Notes under the pieces: generated by a model | Told to the model about the DNA's origin: nothing | The model's input: only the letters and a program-made list of their open reading frames with translations | The model's database searches: none | NCBI RefSeq assembly: GCF_028372415.1 | Contig: NC_092875.1 | Span: forward strand, 435,929,377 to 435,993,376 | DNA length: 64,000 bases | Source of the DNA: Notamacropus eugenii | Taxonomy: Eukaryota; Chordata; Mammalia; Diprotodontia; Macropodidae | Reading direction: 5' to 3' | Shown: piece after piece, positions 1-11,215 of the stretch | Numbering within the stretch: position 1 is the stretch's first letter | Layout: each line of letters starts with the position of its first letter | Program-made: the position numbers and the translations under genes

Positions 1-862
1 TCAAGGGAAAACAAAACTAAAGCTATCGTTGTGTCTCTAAGTCAGGTCCGTACTGAACCTGCTTTTGAATCATATATGGATCTGAAGTGTGATTTTACTG
101 CTTTCATGCTGATTCCTTAACGACCATCCCCTAAGCTGAACTACTTATTAACCACACAAATGGAACTGAGTCTTAAAATGATATGTATATTAAAAAAAAT
201 TAAAATATAAAAGTAAGTACAAGGATCTGTAAAAATGGCTAATAAATTTGGAACAAATACAAAGGAATACTCCATGCAGAGTGTGGTCAACCTGTGGAAT
301 TCACAGCTGCAGGAGGCAATTGAGTCAAATACTGTGGGTGGATTTCATAAAGAGTTGGTGTGGCAGACAGCTGCCTAGGCAGTGTAAATTGCACTGCGAA
401 AATTATGTACTGCTTGAGAAATAACGATTGTAGCGAGGGGACAGACACCAGGACTATAGACACAAGTAGGGGGTATGAGCTATTTATATTGGTAAGCACT
501 TTACTTTTTCAAAGGGCTATAGTATCATTTCAAAGTACTTCCTTACAACCATTCCTCCAAAGAAAGGTAGCATTAGCATCCCCATTTAAGCCCTGCAGGG
601 AAGAAACAACACAGAAGTCAAGTGCATGTCTTTTAGGGGAGAAGATATGGCGCAATATCCCATTTCCCCTTCTGTAGCTCTGAGATTCATTTCACCATTT
701 CAATTCCTATCAAAGACCTGCCAGTTCTAAAAACAAAACAACCAATATCCTTCCTCCCCTACTCCCCATGTAAGATCTTTTTAAATGTTCCTCAGATATT
801 TTAACAAAGGTTCCTAAATCTGAGCATTTCCTGAAATCTCCCCATTTCTGTCAGGAGTTTGT
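1..862. other. No gene or clear repeat
   Basis: I see no recognisable repeat, RNA gene or coding exon here. Open frames on both strands near 287-677 are short, overlap each other and show no protein motif. Confidence 0.5.
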
Positions 863-1092
863 ATAGCAGAAAGGGTCCTGGATTTGAAAATACATTAGGC
901 CCCAGAGTGCCATTTTCCTGTGGGACCTTGGGCAAGTCTCTTAAACTCTGAGTTTTTTCTCAATAAAATGGTACAACACTTGCGCTACCCAGCTCACTGG
1001 TTTATTCTGAGGATCAAATAAGTTCATTCATTCATTCATTTATTCATGCCTAATAGGCACTTAATAATACATGTTGATTGACTGATGGATGC
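863..1092 (+). mobile_element. MIR/THER-type CORE-SINE, old
   Basis: The conserved core is visible as 'gggaccttgggcaagtc' followed by a degenerate 'aaaatgg' segment. The 3' part ends in a short (TTCA)n tract and an L2-like end ('ggcacttaataa', 'gttgattgac'). The copy is diverged and the tRNA-like head is poorly preserved. Confidence 0.65.
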
Positions 1093-1267
1093 TTATGTAG
1101 ATTCCAGAACCATTGACTAAGCAAACCAATCAACTAAGAACCTATAATGCCTGAATAAATGAATGAATGGTCTCATTTGATTCCCATTCCATGAACCTAA
1201 GAGACATGCCATCTTATACACAAAGCATTTGGATAATGTACATGAACATGCTTTGTAACCAAAAAGT

Positions 1268-1420
1268 ATTCTAACACTTACTGACCTATGACTGAGCCTC
1301 AGTTTCCTTCTGTGTGAAATGGGAAAGAAAAATATTTATACCTTCTACCTAATGAAAGGATTTGTAAGGAAAATACTTTGTCAAGTGCTACGTACATGTG
1401 TGAATACAATTAGCAGAAGT
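1268..1420 (+). mobile_element. MIR-type CORE-SINE, 3' half
   Basis: Core-like 'gcctcagtttccttctgtg' followed by 'aaatggga' and a tail resembling 'aaagtgctacgtac'. The head is missing. Confidence 0.55.
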
Positions 1421-1565
1421 CTAATGACTTAGATAAGCCACAGAACTTTTTCTAGTGTGGTTTACTTTCTCAGACCTCTAGGTTATCAATCTCTCTCTTA
1501 CATTCTATCTTACAGGTAAAGAAAGGTGGAGAGTTGAACAATCAAGTACTGAGTCCTACCAATTT

Positions 1566-1788
1566 TGAATCTGAACAGTAAATAGAGTCAGGAATACCCA
1601 AGTTCAAATCTAGCCTCAGACATTTGTATGACCCTAGGAAATTCATTTAACCTCTGTTTGCCTCACTTTCCTCAATTGTAAAATTGGGATAATAATAGCA
1701 CCTATCTCACAAGGTTATTATGAAGATCAAATATTTGTAAAGCACTTAGCATAGCGTCTGGCACATAGTAGGTACTTGATAAATATTT
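1566..1788 (+). mobile_element. THER1/MIR CORE-SINE, nearly full length
   Basis: It contains a tRNA-like B-box region ('aagttcaaatctagcctcag'), the core ('tgaccctaggaaattc', 'gcctcactttcctcaa'), the 3' block 'caaggttattatgaagatc' and the L2-type end 'ctggcacatagtaggtac'. A long TTCC microsatellite starts directly at its 3' end, so the SINE tail probably seeded it. Confidence 0.85.
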
Positions 1789-1789
1789 C

Positions 1790-1886
1790 TTTCCTTCCTT
1801 CCTTCCTTCCTTCCTTCCTTCCTTCCTTCCTTCCTTCCTTCCTTCCTTCCTTCCTTCCTTCCTTCCTTCCTTCCTTCCTTCCTTCC
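1790..1886 (+). repeat. (TTCC)n microsatellite
   Basis: Almost perfect tetranucleotide array of about 24 units, directly abutting the 3' end of a CORE-SINE. It is likely polymorphic in length. Confidence 0.98.
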
Positions 1887-2019
1887 CTACCAGAAGTGTT
1901 CTGAATTATCCAAATTAATTGTGTACAACCCCTTGATGATTGTGAGAACTTGCCATTACTTCATGTTTTTCCCCTTCTGAAAGTGTTGAACTCTTGCCAT
2001 ATCAGTTTTTCATAGTTCA

Positions 2020-2145
2020 TGGGATCAAGACTTAGGAAGGACCTTAGAGATTATCCATGACTAGATTCTAGTAATCTAGTTCAACCCACTCATTTTACAG
2101 ATTAGGAAACTGAGGTTCAGAAAAGTCATGTGATTTGTCCAAAAG
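2020..2145 (-). mobile_element. MIR-type CORE-SINE fragment
   Basis: The reversed core 'cattttacagattaggaaac' and 'tgaggttcagaaaagtcatg' mark a minus-strand copy. The upstream 'ggaaggaccttagagatt' is the usual 3' portion of this subfamily. Confidence 0.7.
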
Positions 2146-3535
2146 TGCCCAAAGAGAAATGCCAAGATTCTGACCAGTTATCTGACTCCAGGAGCCAACC
2201 GTATTTTTCTTTTCTTCCATGATACATTGACTTTGAAAAGACCAGACAATTGACTTCTGATCTTTGATGGGGGGTTGGGAATGGGGGTGGTGGTGATGAA
2301 AGCTGAGAGGATGGCATCTGTTATGGATCTTTCCAGGGGTTTCAAGAGTGGTGGCAGCTGCTAACCATCCAAAGTAGGAGCAGAGGAAGCATGGCAGCAG
2401 AGCATCCCATGTGCCACTGAAAGTCAGTCTGTGTGCCATCTTTGGCATGTCTGCCTTAGAGTCAAGATTGCTAAGACACGCCACCATGTGAAGTTATACC
2501 TACCCTACTTTGACTGCCATCCTTTGCCACACTGGCCTGATAGGAATCCTTGTGATTATGCCCACAGTGCAAATGAGGAGGAGCTTAAGGGATTCAGATA
2601 TGTTAAGTGTTACAACCTAAGAGGGAAGCTCTGTTGACAATGGCCCCAGGGATGATCCATCTTGTCTTTTTGTGATGGCCAAGGGGCCAATAGCATTTTA
2701 AAAGGGGCTCTCTTAACTTAGACATTCACTAGCTCTCTCCAACAACTCCTAAGCCCTTTTTGAGGAGCTGACATATAGCAAGATCAGACAAACCTGCTGA
2801 AGTTTCAGGGTCTGTCAAAACCTCAAACTCATTCGTTCATTCTGAGTCAGTAAAACCAAAAACATATTTTTCCGAACCCTCTCCCCCCCTTCATTTTTAA
2901 AATCCTGTGTAATTTAAGGGAAATTCAATCCATATGCTTGTGATTTGTTTACACTTGTATCATCAAAATATGTTTTTAAAGAGCTTGTGGAGATCCCAAA
3001 AGGCTTTTCAGCCTTTTAAATGAGCTTTTTAAAGCCTTTTTTTCTTAGTAACAGGAGGTTGCATGTTGCCAAGGGTAAATGAACTTGAAAATGAAGAGGT
3101 TTGTGCTGGGTTCTGAATTTCAAATCCACCCATTTTGATTGGGGCTTAAACTCTAACATCCACTCAGGTTGTCTTAAATCTCCCATCCAGGTAACCACAA
3201 GTATACTTCCTGGGGCTACCAAGAGAACTGTAAAAATACTGACCACACAGTCAGAGCAATGAGCCCAGGGGCCACACTGCAAAGACCAACTCAATAGGAA
3301 AGAAAAGACCCAGACAATGTACCTCCTTATTCCTTTTCCTTCGCCAAAATAACAATAAATTGGGGGCAGCGGACAGAAACCATCACTTGGTGGGAAAATC
3401 CTAAGAAGAACTCTTGCCAGGACCACATGATATAGTCAGAGATGACATAAGCAAATAACAGATCATTCTGTCCACTTTCCAAATTCTTTGTATAAACCAC
3501 TTATAAAACCACTCTGCACAAGATTTTCAGTATCA
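2146..3535. other. No gene or clear repeat
   Basis: This stretch includes a GT/GGT-rich patch near 2270-2300 and a run of C at 2881-2888. Short open frames at 2095-2487 and 3016-3426 on the minus strand lack recognisable domains. I found no repeat family here. Confidence 0.45.
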
Positions 3536-3536
3536 T

Positions 3537-3675
3537 ATGTATTTCATAGAATATGAATTCTGGAAAGGAATTAGAGTTCACAGTCCTGTCCTTTGTTTAT
3601 TACAGAAGGAAGAAACTGAGGCCCAAAGAGACAAAATGAAATCACTGACGGTCATATTGCTAGGTAATGAAATCA
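3537..3675 (-). mobile_element. MIR-type CORE-SINE fragment
   Basis: Reversed core 'gaagaaactgaggcccaaag' preceded by 'ctggaaaggaattagag', the arrangement of a minus-strand MIR relative. It is diverged and lacks the head. Confidence 0.6.
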
Positions 3676-4597
3676 AACATCAAGGACCAGTGCCCCAATC
3701 TCCTCTCAGGATGCCCTATTGCCTGTCTTTCACCAGTAAACCAGTGGTAGAGAGAAATAATTTATATGATTACTTGATTGTAGATGTCTTGCATGCAGAT
3801 CCTGTGTTTCATTGTCTTGAACATTTTAGGTGTTTGATATTTTTGGGGAAGGAACAAATATCTCATGCAAGGTCACCATGACAACAATGAAAAATCAGAA
3901 ATCCTTGCATCATAGGGTGGTGATTTTTTAAAAGTTTAAATCATTTGATTCTTCTGGCATCCCCTGCATTCTCCTGTCTTGTCTATTCCCCATTCTTGAC
4001 AGATGCTTTAAACCAAAGGTATTTCCAGCATGATGTGTTCTCTCCGTTCTTTCTCATCTCAAAACAGGCAGCCTATAAGTCAAAGGAATCAAAGGATGAA
4101 GCTTTTAGGAAAGATGCAGAAAATACCTCTGAGCTCCTTTCAAAGCTTCTCTACCTCATCATCAACAAATATGGATTGAATAAGTGGCCAGCATGTGCAC
4201 AGAAATTTACTTAGTATTAATGGAACTCAGTGTGAATGGAGATAATTCTATATTCTGACAGACTAAAACCTTTCCTCTTTGTGGTCCCCACTATGTAATC
4301 CTTGAGCAGACTAAAAGTATGCTTAGAAATGACTCACCAAAGGTCTGCAAATAGACAAATGTCATTTGGCTATAAGAAAATTAGCAGAGTCTATCTTGCT
4401 GACTCATCTGTTTTTACCCTAATGGTGTATTTAACCAATGGTTGCTGAAAGGTCTTGTTGAAAGGTCTTCAGAATTCTGCCTAAAACCTTTAAAATTAGC
4501 CTTGTGCACAAAAGAGTAAACATAAATACCCTTTATCAGCCTTTTCAAGCCTCTATAAAAATCGACCTGAGGTGACAATTCACAGGCATTAGGTAAG

Positions 4598-4600
<3 letters not shown>
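3676..4600. other. No gene or clear repeat
   Basis: Nothing recognisable on either strand. The open frames at 3537-3881 and 3945-4214 show no domain and the first overlaps a SINE. Confidence 0.45.

Positions 4601-4662
<62 letters not shown>
4601..4662 (+). repeat. (CT)n microsatellite
   Basis: Perfect dinucleotide array of 31 units, continuing into a pyrimidine-rich flank to about 4710. It produces artificial Arg-Glu repeat open frames on the minus strand. Confidence 0.98.
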
Positions 4663-4668
<6 letters not shown>

Positions 4669-5057
4669 TTCTCCTCCTCTCCCTTTCCCTCTCTCTCCCT
4701 CTCTAGATCTCTTTTCCCATGTGTTCATGTATATGAACAAATTTACATAAGGTGAAGTAATTCCATAGCAGATCATGGCCCCAAGACAGATCATCAGCTC
4801 ATTATTAATCTTATCTTCAGGTGTTAAAAATCAATGTAATTCAGTACAGTTTCTCTCAGAAGCCAAAATAAGAAGCTGTTAAAATGAGGAGGCCAAGTAT
4901 ACTTCATACTAGGAGTATGCATTTATATGATGCAGTATAGGGTGATTTATATAGTGTTTTCATTTTTAGAAGCAAGATACTAAGTACACAGTATTACTTT
5001 CTTGCATATTTATAAGAAGCATATTAAATACTACATATTCATTGATTTAGCCTAATC

Positions 5058-5245
5058 TTAGAATAGAATCTTAGAGCAAAAAGAGGTCTTCTAGATCATC
5101 TAATCCAACCTCTTCATTTTAGAGATAAGAAAAATGAAGCCCAGAGGGGGGGAAATCATTTGCCTAATGGGAATTTGTCTAGTTAGTGACAAAACTGAGA
5201 CCAAAATCCAGGTCTTGAGACTCTTGCATCTCTCTGTCCTGTGGC
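5058..5245 (-). mobile_element. MIR-type CORE-SINE
   Basis: Minus-strand copy: 'atcatctaatccaacctct', 'cattttagagataagaaaaa', and the distal 'ccaggtcttgagactcttgc' near the head. Moderately diverged. Confidence 0.7.
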
Positions 5246-5344
5246 CTTTCTTTTGCTTTTGTGGGGAAAACTACAAAGAACACTGTGAGTTCTAACCCTT
5301 AGACAAGCCATTAAAGGGACACAGTTGTGGAAATGTGGAGAGAG

Positions 5345-5468
5345 TGATAGATTTAAAGTCACTTTTCTAAGGCTTATCTAAGTTCTCTAAGTTCCCTCAT
5401 CCACATTGGAGGAGACTGAAGCAAATAACCTCTTAAGTCTCTCCCAGCTTTGAATCTATAATCCTATT
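5345..5468 (+). mobile_element. CORE-SINE 3' fragment
   Basis: The end 'tctcccagctttgaatctat' matches the 3' segment seen in other plus-strand SINE copies of this window, for example near 37350. The 5' part is weak. Confidence 0.5.
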
Positions 5469-6400
5469 ACCTTTAAGGTCTCTTCCTTTTCTAAATGAGG
5501 GACAATCCTCAACATGTTGGTGGACCTTGTGCGCAAATTTATGGGAGGGTATAGGAATGACATAGCTTAGGTGACCATCTCCCTATTTTCTGGTGGTGTT
5601 ATCTTTTCCATGCTCTTAGTTACAGCACTGTAGTCTCTCATAAATAATAACCAATCCAAAAACAAGCCATGAAAAAAAAATCTATCATTGTGGAGGGGTG
5701 TGAATGACAGAAGAGCCACATTCCTGGTGCATTTTGAGAAGCCAGGTACTTTCCTTTTTTCTTGAATGGTCGACCAAACTAAAAAAAAGAAAAAAAAAAA
5801 GCAAATACTTCAGTCACTTATGTTTTCTTTAAAAATGAAAACCAGGTAGTAGCTTCAACAGGGCTCTTTTCCATTTAGCATTCTTGCATGTCCTGGAGAA
5901 CAGACAGACATGTTCGAAGGCAGTGTGTGAAGACTTAAAGTCTTGCAACTTCAAAATTCATTTAAAAAATCTGGGTGGATCAACTCATCTTCTGAAAGGC
6001 TGCTATTCATTGAAGTCTCACATTTGGATAGAACACAGGTGCAAGCCTTTAAAGCAATTCAGGAAATGAAACGATGGAAGACATTAAGCACTTACCTAAA
6101 ACATTACTTCACTCCCAGCAAGATGGCTGAAGCAGGAGAGAAACCAAAGAAGAATCACATATGGATGTCATGTCTCAGGTGGAGCCCGCAGGTCGATAAG
6201 GGATTCTGTGCTCCATCTGCTCCACATTTGATGAATTCACAGGATAGCAGAAGGGGTTGAGGAGGGAGAAAAGGAGAGAAATGGCATGAATGGCTTTGTG
6301 AAATCCTAGTTCATGTCCTTCATAGGTTTAGAATCCATCATTTCAAGAGCAGATAAAATGCTCGAACCGTATAACCTCTGACTTTGAGAGCATTGACTCA
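5469..6400. other. No gene or clear repeat
   Basis: Contains short poly-A runs near 5670 and 5781-5802 but no recognisable element. Overlapping small open frames at 5884-6260 have no motif. Confidence 0.4.
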
Positions 6401-6404
6401 TATG

Positions 6405-6580
6405 ATTTGAGAAAGAATGGTTATCAAAGAAAGTTAGTGTCCTGACTCTGATGACTGTGCAACCTTGGGTAAGTCATTTAGGTCCCCTCTCCCACCTCAG
6501 TTTTCTCATCTGTTAAATTAGGGGGTTGGATTAGACGGTTTCTGAGGTTCCTTCCTGAATCTGTTATCCTTTGATCACCA
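6405..6580 (+). mobile_element. CORE-SINE
   Basis: Core 'caaccttgggtaagtcattt', then 'cctcagttttctcatctg' and the 3' end 'tctgaggttccttcctgaat'. This is the subfamily whose 3' end reads 'gaggttcctt..'. Confidence 0.75.
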
Positions 6581-7061
6581 TATCCCCAGGGGTGGGGCAC
6601 CTTCCCCTCACTCTTTCCCCACCATGTTCTGCTGTGGTGTGGGGATCATTTAGTCTTCTGTCAAAATTTTAAGTAAACCTTTAGAAATGAAATTGTTAGC
6701 ACCAGGGTTGTGTCAGAGAGCCAAAATTCATGATTTGTGACTGGCTTTTGTTATTTGACCTGTGGTGTTTTATTTGTGGGCTGACACTGTCAAGAACACT
6801 CCCAGGAAAGATCAGAGCGCATGAGATTTCACAGAGACCACAAGTTTATTTCAGACATAACCTTTCACAGACAGCAATGCAAATAATGATTCAGCTAACT
6901 CAGCAACTGTCTTTCCAAGAGAGGTTTGGATGAGGTCTTTGGAAGGGAAACGTCTTTGAAGGGCACCTCCTGGTCCCAGGAAATGATCCATCTTACCTCC
7001 ATTCTCTAACCCCTCCCTACAACTCCCCAGTGGTCTCATCCCTTCCCCTTTCAATTCACCT
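6581..7061. other. No gene or clear repeat
   Basis: Non-repetitive sequence ending in an A-rich run at 7063-7077. No coding or RNA feature recognised. Confidence 0.4.
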
Positions 7062-7432
7062 TAAAAAAAAAAAAAAGGGTTTTATTGATGCTTTAAAAAA
7101 ATATTCCAGTCATCTGCAGATTTACCCATCCCTACTGAATGCTCCTTTGTAACAAACAAAAACATTTCAAGTCCAACTGATACAATGACCACATATAAGT
7201 GTATGCAACGTTCCATACCCATCGTTCCCCATCTCTCTGCTGAAAGAAGTCAAATATGATTGGTCATCTGGTTTCTGAGACCAAGATGAGTCATTACAGG
7301 TCTTCTGAGTTTGACTTCTGTGTGATGGTCTTTCATTTGCATTATGATCATTTTATATGTTGCTCTTTTGGTTGTACTTGGATTCTGGGGCTTTGTAAGT
7401 ATTCTTAAATCATTATGGGCATGTTCCTTCAC
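7062..7432 (-). mobile_element. L1 LINE 3' UTR fragment
   Basis: Read on the minus strand, this resembles the 3' UTR of an L1 subfamily found in marsupials. Marker segments on the plus strand are 'gttttattgatgc', 'tattccagtcatc', 'gttccatacccatcgttcc' and 'ccccatctctctgctg'. No ORF2 part is attached. Confidence 0.6.
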
Positions 7433-7444
7433 TTTCTCTTTAAT

Positions 7445-7622
7445 TAAACTACAATGGAGACGTTCTAGGGCTAAGTCCTGCCTCTGGTAGTCTGATTATG
7501 ACTACCTGTGTGATGTTAGATGAGTCACTTAACCTTCTTCCTCAGTCTCAGTTTATTCACCTGTAAAATGGGCAGATTGAACTAGGTCATTTTTGAGGTT
7601 CCTGACAGCTCTAGATCCAACA
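7445..7622 (+). mobile_element. CORE-SINE
   Basis: 'gatgttagatgagtcactta', 'ctcagtttattcacctgtaa' and the 3' end 'tgaggttcctgacagctcta' identify the subfamily. An AT-rich alternating tract follows it directly. Confidence 0.8.
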
Positions 7623-7705
7623 TACATATGTATTTATATTTTATATATACATATATTTTTACATGTATGCACGTATGATTATGATATATAAGTATGATAT
7701 ATAAG
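7623..7705. repeat. AT-rich alternating purine-pyrimidine tract
   Basis: Interrupted TATA/CATA/TGTA runs including two copies of 'tatgatatataag' near 7680-7705. It follows the 3' end of a SINE. Confidence 0.7.
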
Positions 7706-7754
7706 ATGGTTAGCCATCATTTCTTTTAATTTCTGTGTTCTGCATAGAGCTGTG

Positions 7755-7850
7755 AACCATGAGTAAGCTCTTGGAAGGCAGGAACTGCTTTTCCTTTGTA
7801 TCCTTGGGCTTGACACAAAGTAAATGCTTAAGAAATGTTTGCTGATTTCT
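7755..7850 (+). mobile_element. L2 LINE 3' end
   Basis: 'gagtaagctcttggaaggca', 'ttgtatccttgggct' and 'gtaaatgcttaagaaatg' match the L2 3' UTR end (..gcacttaataaatgc..). Confidence 0.75.
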
Positions 7851-7982
7851 TAATTAGACATCTTTCTCCTTATCACCTGCTCTACCACAAAGACATGTAG
7901 TAAGTAAGTCAATGAGACCTATCCAAGAGTTCCAAGGCAGAATTATGAGCAGATGCCTGGATAGCTCTGTTTCCGAGGAGGC

Positions 7983-8215
7983 TACCATTGAAAGGCAGCA
8001 TGACTTGGAGTCAGAAGGTGTGAATTTAAGTCCCCCACCCACCACCTCTGCTGTTGATCAGTTCTGCCAGTTACTTCTCCTTCTCCAATTCTCCATTTCT
8101 TCATCTCTGTGGTTATAACAATGCTTGCCTACTTCAAACAGTAATTAATGCCTGCCTACCTTCCAGGATTGTTGTAAGGAAAAGGCTTTGGACCATACAA
8201 TGGGAGCCATTATTT
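7983..8215 (+). mobile_element. MIR-type CORE-SINE
   Basis: Head region 'cagcatgacttggagtcag' followed by 'gtgaatttaagtcccc', a degraded core and a tail containing 'aggattgttgtaagg' and 'gggagccattattttat'. Confidence 0.65.
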
Positions 8216-8778
8216 TATTTGCATTCCCTGAATGAGAAGCAGACCAGGATTACACACATCAATCTCTGACTCCCTCTCAGAGCCTGTGCCTGAGCCAGGG
8301 GTCCTTTCCAACTGGAGAAGAGCCAGGGTCTTTGTGAGGTTGTTGCCTGGGAACACAGCAGAGCTTACCTAGTATGCACAGTACCTCGGGTACCATGCTT
8401 CTCCTCTTTTTTCTCTGGTCAGTGGGATTTGGGTGACAGGAGACACAGACAACCTACTTACATGAATGGAGTGAACAAAATGAGAGGCAAATCATTCTTT
8501 CCAGTGTACTCTCCCAGCCAACAAGCCAGGGGAGCAAACACGGCAGTCATGAGAGACTCCAGATTCAACGTCGTTGGCCACCCAGGCAGCTACCCCCTTC
8601 CACAAATAACTGGATGAAGGACGGAGGGGAGGGGTAAGGCAGCTACATGACGTTACTCAGGCCCTTTAAGAAGGGAAAAAAAGGTGCTATTCTCTGTCAA
8701 AATACTAAGTCACTGGGCAAGACTTAGGGATGAATGAGGGAGGCCACCTACACTTACAGACTCAAACCCTGCTTTTTG
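8216..8778. other. No gene or clear repeat
   Basis: Relatively GC-rich for this window around 8270-8640, without a recognisable repeat. The open frame 8429-8617 has no known motif. Confidence 0.4.
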
Positions 8779-8867
8779 CTATTACTGTTACCACCTTAGC
8801 TGAGGACCTCTTTATTTCTGCCCTATCCTATTGCAATAGCCTGCTAACCTTTTCCCTACCCTCTGGT
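8779..8867 (+). mobile_element. L2 LINE fragment, left part
   Basis: 'cctattgcaatagcctgcta' is a diagnostic L2 segment near the end of its ORF. It continues after the hAT-like element at 8868-9063, so this and 9064-9498 are one L2 split by a later insertion. Confidence 0.85.
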
Positions 8868-9063
8868 CTAGGGATTCTTAACATATTTTTGGTCATGGAT
8901 CTCTTTGATAGTCTGGCGAATCTTTCTGACCCCTTCACAGAATAATATTTTATAAGTGCATAAAATAAAATCATTAGGATTACAAAGGAAGCCAATTACA
9001 CTGAAATATTTTTATAATAATTTTTATAAAACAAATTTGTGGACCTCAGACTGAGAAGCCCTG
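8868..9063 (+). mobile_element. hAT-like non-autonomous DNA element
   Basis: Imperfect terminal inverted repeats: the left end reads 'agggattctt' and the right end 'gagaagccct'. Inner markers are 'catggatctctttgatagtc' and 'ccccttcacagaataat'. It sits inside an L2, and the flanks on both sides match the same L2 region (left 'ctctggtct', right 'ttctact'), consistent with a decayed 8-bp duplication. A second copy in opposite orientation lies at 16660-16812. The exact family name is not assigned. Confidence 0.75.
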
Positions 9064-9498
9064 TTCTACTATCTCTGCATTGGATCCATCCTGCCAGAAT
9101 AATCTTCCTAATATACAGGTCTCATTGTATAACTTGACATTTCTAACCAATAAAGTCCAAACTTCTTAGTCTGGCTTTTGAGGTCCTCCACAGCCTGGCT
9201 GCAACTCTGGCCCTGCCTAATGCTACCTCCCTGCAGATAACCTCTGGTTCAAACTTTCAAGATGACTTGCTGTTTTCTGAAAACGTCCTGCTTTCCTTTT
9301 TTTTTGATTCTTAGTACTTGAAATGTACTTCCCTTCTCCCTCCCCTCAATCTTTCATCTCTGTATGTTGAAATCTTACTAGTCCTTTAAGATTAAGTTCA
9401 CATACCAGCTCTTTTTTTTCCACTCTCTTCCTTTAGCCCTCAAGATAGAAGTGACCTTTCCTACCACTGATCTCTCAAAGTACTTGATACATCTTCCA
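9064..9498 (+). mobile_element. L2 LINE fragment, middle part
   Basis: Continuation of the L2 begun at 8779: 'ggatccatcctgccag', 'ttgaggtcctccacagcctg' and 'ttagtcctttaagattaagt' follow the order expected for the end of the L2 ORF and the 3' UTR. Confidence 0.8.
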
Positions 9499-9685
9499 TG
9501 TGCCAAAGAATCATAGATTTAGAACTGAAAGGCCCCTTAGAAATTGTGTATAATCTGACTTATTTTACTGAGAAGAAAGAAAACTGAGGCCTACAAAATT
9601 TAAATGACTCACCCAAGGTCACACAAGAAGGAGAAAACCTAGATCATCTGGTTCCTAATAGAATGGTCTTACCACTCACTATATA
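9499..9685 (-). mobile_element. MIR-type CORE-SINE inside an L2
   Basis: 'aaagaatcatagatttagaa', 'ctgaggcctacaaaattta' and 'caaggtcacacaagaaggag' give a minus-strand copy. L2-like sequence appears to resume after it. Confidence 0.8.
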
Positions 9686-9774
9686 TCATCCTGGGTCTAC
9701 TTAATTTATTCTTTATCCTATTCTACTCAGTTCTGCAACTTTGCTTATATCATCTTCCATCCTAAGTATCCTAG

Positions 9775-9880
9775 ATCATGGAGCTGTGGAGTCACAGACT
9801 ATTATCGGAGCTATAAAGGACTATAGTCTAGACACTTAGTCTAATAATCTCTTATTTTCTAGATGAAGAAAGCAAACTTT
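9775..9880 (-). mobile_element. MIR-type CORE-SINE fragment
   Basis: 'gtggagtcacagactattat' and 'tattttctagatgaagaaag' fit a degraded minus-strand SINE. It lies within the tail of the same L2. Confidence 0.5.
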
Positions 9881-9904
9881 GTAAACTTCTTAAAAGAAAG
9901 AATG

Positions 9905-9985
9905 ATGACTATTTATCTTTGCATCTCCAGTAGGAAGTGGACAATGTCTTATACACAGCAATTTCTTGAAACATGATGAGTTGAA
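9905..9985 (+). mobile_element. L2 LINE 3' end
   Basis: 'atctttgcatctccagtagg' and 'gtcttatacacagcaattt' are consistent with the end of the L2 that starts at 8779, displaced by two SINE insertions. Confidence 0.5.
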
Positions 9986-10059
9986 TTAAATTGAGTCTTA
10001 CATACAGTTCAATTGCCACCATCTAATGATCAGATAACTATATTTGGAGCGACTCTGGA

Positions 10060-10212
10060 GTTTAGAACTGGGAGCAATGGGTAGTTGTTACCACGTAAAC
10101 TTGGCACGTAACACAGCTTCTGAGACTTAGATGTCTCATCTCTAAAATAAAGAAGTTGGACTAGAACATCTTTGAGCTACTTTCAAGCTCTAAAAATCTA
10201 ACGTTATATCTA
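10060..10212 (+). mobile_element. CORE-SINE, degraded
   Basis: 'tgtctcatctctaaaataaa' followed by 'gttggactagaacatcttt' and 'ctttcaagctctaaaaatct', the 3' half of the 'gaggtcccttccagctct' subfamily. Confidence 0.65.
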
Positions 10213-10497
10213 AATATAAGAACATCTTAACAGTCAGTACTGGTTATGATTAAATTGGCCTGTGGGGTAGTAAATTTCTCTTCACTAAGATGTGTTTAAA
10301 CAGAAGTTGGTTGGGTACTTCTCAGAGATGTCATAGAGGGAATTTATGCTTCAGGTAGGAACTGGATGAAGAGATGGGAATGAATACCCTGGTTGAGTAG
10401 GGCAGGATTCCAAATTATTCAGACTGTCTAGAATGATAGGCCCCAATCTCCCAGGATGAAATGGATTTATGACAAATGTGAAGACCCATACTTTGGA

Positions 10498-10833
10498 TAA
10501 ATTATTCAATCAACAAGCATTTATTAAGTTCTGTCCTGTGTCAGGGACTATGCTAGGTATTGGGGACCCAGAGGGATGAGAAAAACAGTCCTGGCCCATT
10601 GTAATAGGGGAGAAAGTAGACATGTTATACAATATATATGACAACTAGAACATAGCCTTTCATGGGCTTTGGAGGGAGGGGTGATTCTTGGAGGTAAAAT
10701 CACAAGCAACAGTTAGTGTTTGAGGCAGAGGTTAGGAGGGAGTACATTCATGGGGGACAACCAAGGCAAAGGCACAGACAGAAAAGAGAGGGAGAGTCAT
10801 GTGTAAGGAATAGAAAGAAGGCCAATTCAATGG
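10498..10833 (-). mobile_element. L2 LINE (antisense), left part
   Basis: 'tcaatcaacaagcatttatt' is the reversed L2 3' end. It is followed by reversed 3' UTR and ORF sequence such as 'acattcatgggggacaacca' and 'gtgtaaggaatagaaagaag'. It breaks at 10833, where a sense L2 3' end is inserted, and resumes at 11216. Confidence 0.8.
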
Positions 10834-11215
10834 GCATTTTCCCTGTCTCTCCCATCCCTTCTCTTCTCTGCCTTCTGGACTCCTTGGCTACCTTATGTCC
10901 CAGATAACATCTCACCTTCCAAAATAAGCTTTTTCCCAATTCCTCCTTAAAGTTAGTGCCTTCCCTCTATTGATTATCTCCAATTTATCATATATATGTA
11001 CACATATCATGTATATGTACATGTATATGTACATGTATGTATATGTGTGTACAAAGTTATTTACATGTTATTTTTCCCATTATAATGTGAACTCCTTGAG
11101 AACAGGGACTGGTTTTGCCTTTTGTTTTCTTTGTTTTTTGTATCTTCAGCACTTAGCACAAGTGCCTGGCGCCTAACACGTTGGCACAGGTGCTTCATAA
11201 ATGCTTGCTATTTTA
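10834..11215 (+). mobile_element. L2 LINE 3' end nested in an antisense L2
   Basis: Sense L2 3' UTR: 'gtgaactccttgagaacagg', 'tatcttcagcacttagcaca' and 'gcttcataaatgcttgctat'. The flanks 'gccaattcaatgg' (10821-10833) and 'ccaacttactgg' (11216-11227) both resemble the same segment of the host L2, so they are probably a decayed target-site duplication. A TATATGTACA-rich tract lies inside at 10988-11050. Confidence 0.75.
10988..11050. repeat. TA/TGTACA microsatellite in L2 3' UTR
   Basis: Repeated 'tatatgtacatg' units with alternating purine and pyrimidine. The tract sits between 'ccaatttatca' and 'gtacaaagttat', the same L2 3' UTR position as the (AT)n tract at 24274-24328. Confidence 0.85.

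Noticed and set aside
1790..1886. CRISPR-like or satellite array
   Set aside because: A perfect 4-bp unit without spacers: an ordinary microsatellite.
4414..4794. Minus-strand open frame with long Arg-Glu repeats
   Set aside because: Produced by the (CT)n array at 4601-4662; no other protein feature.
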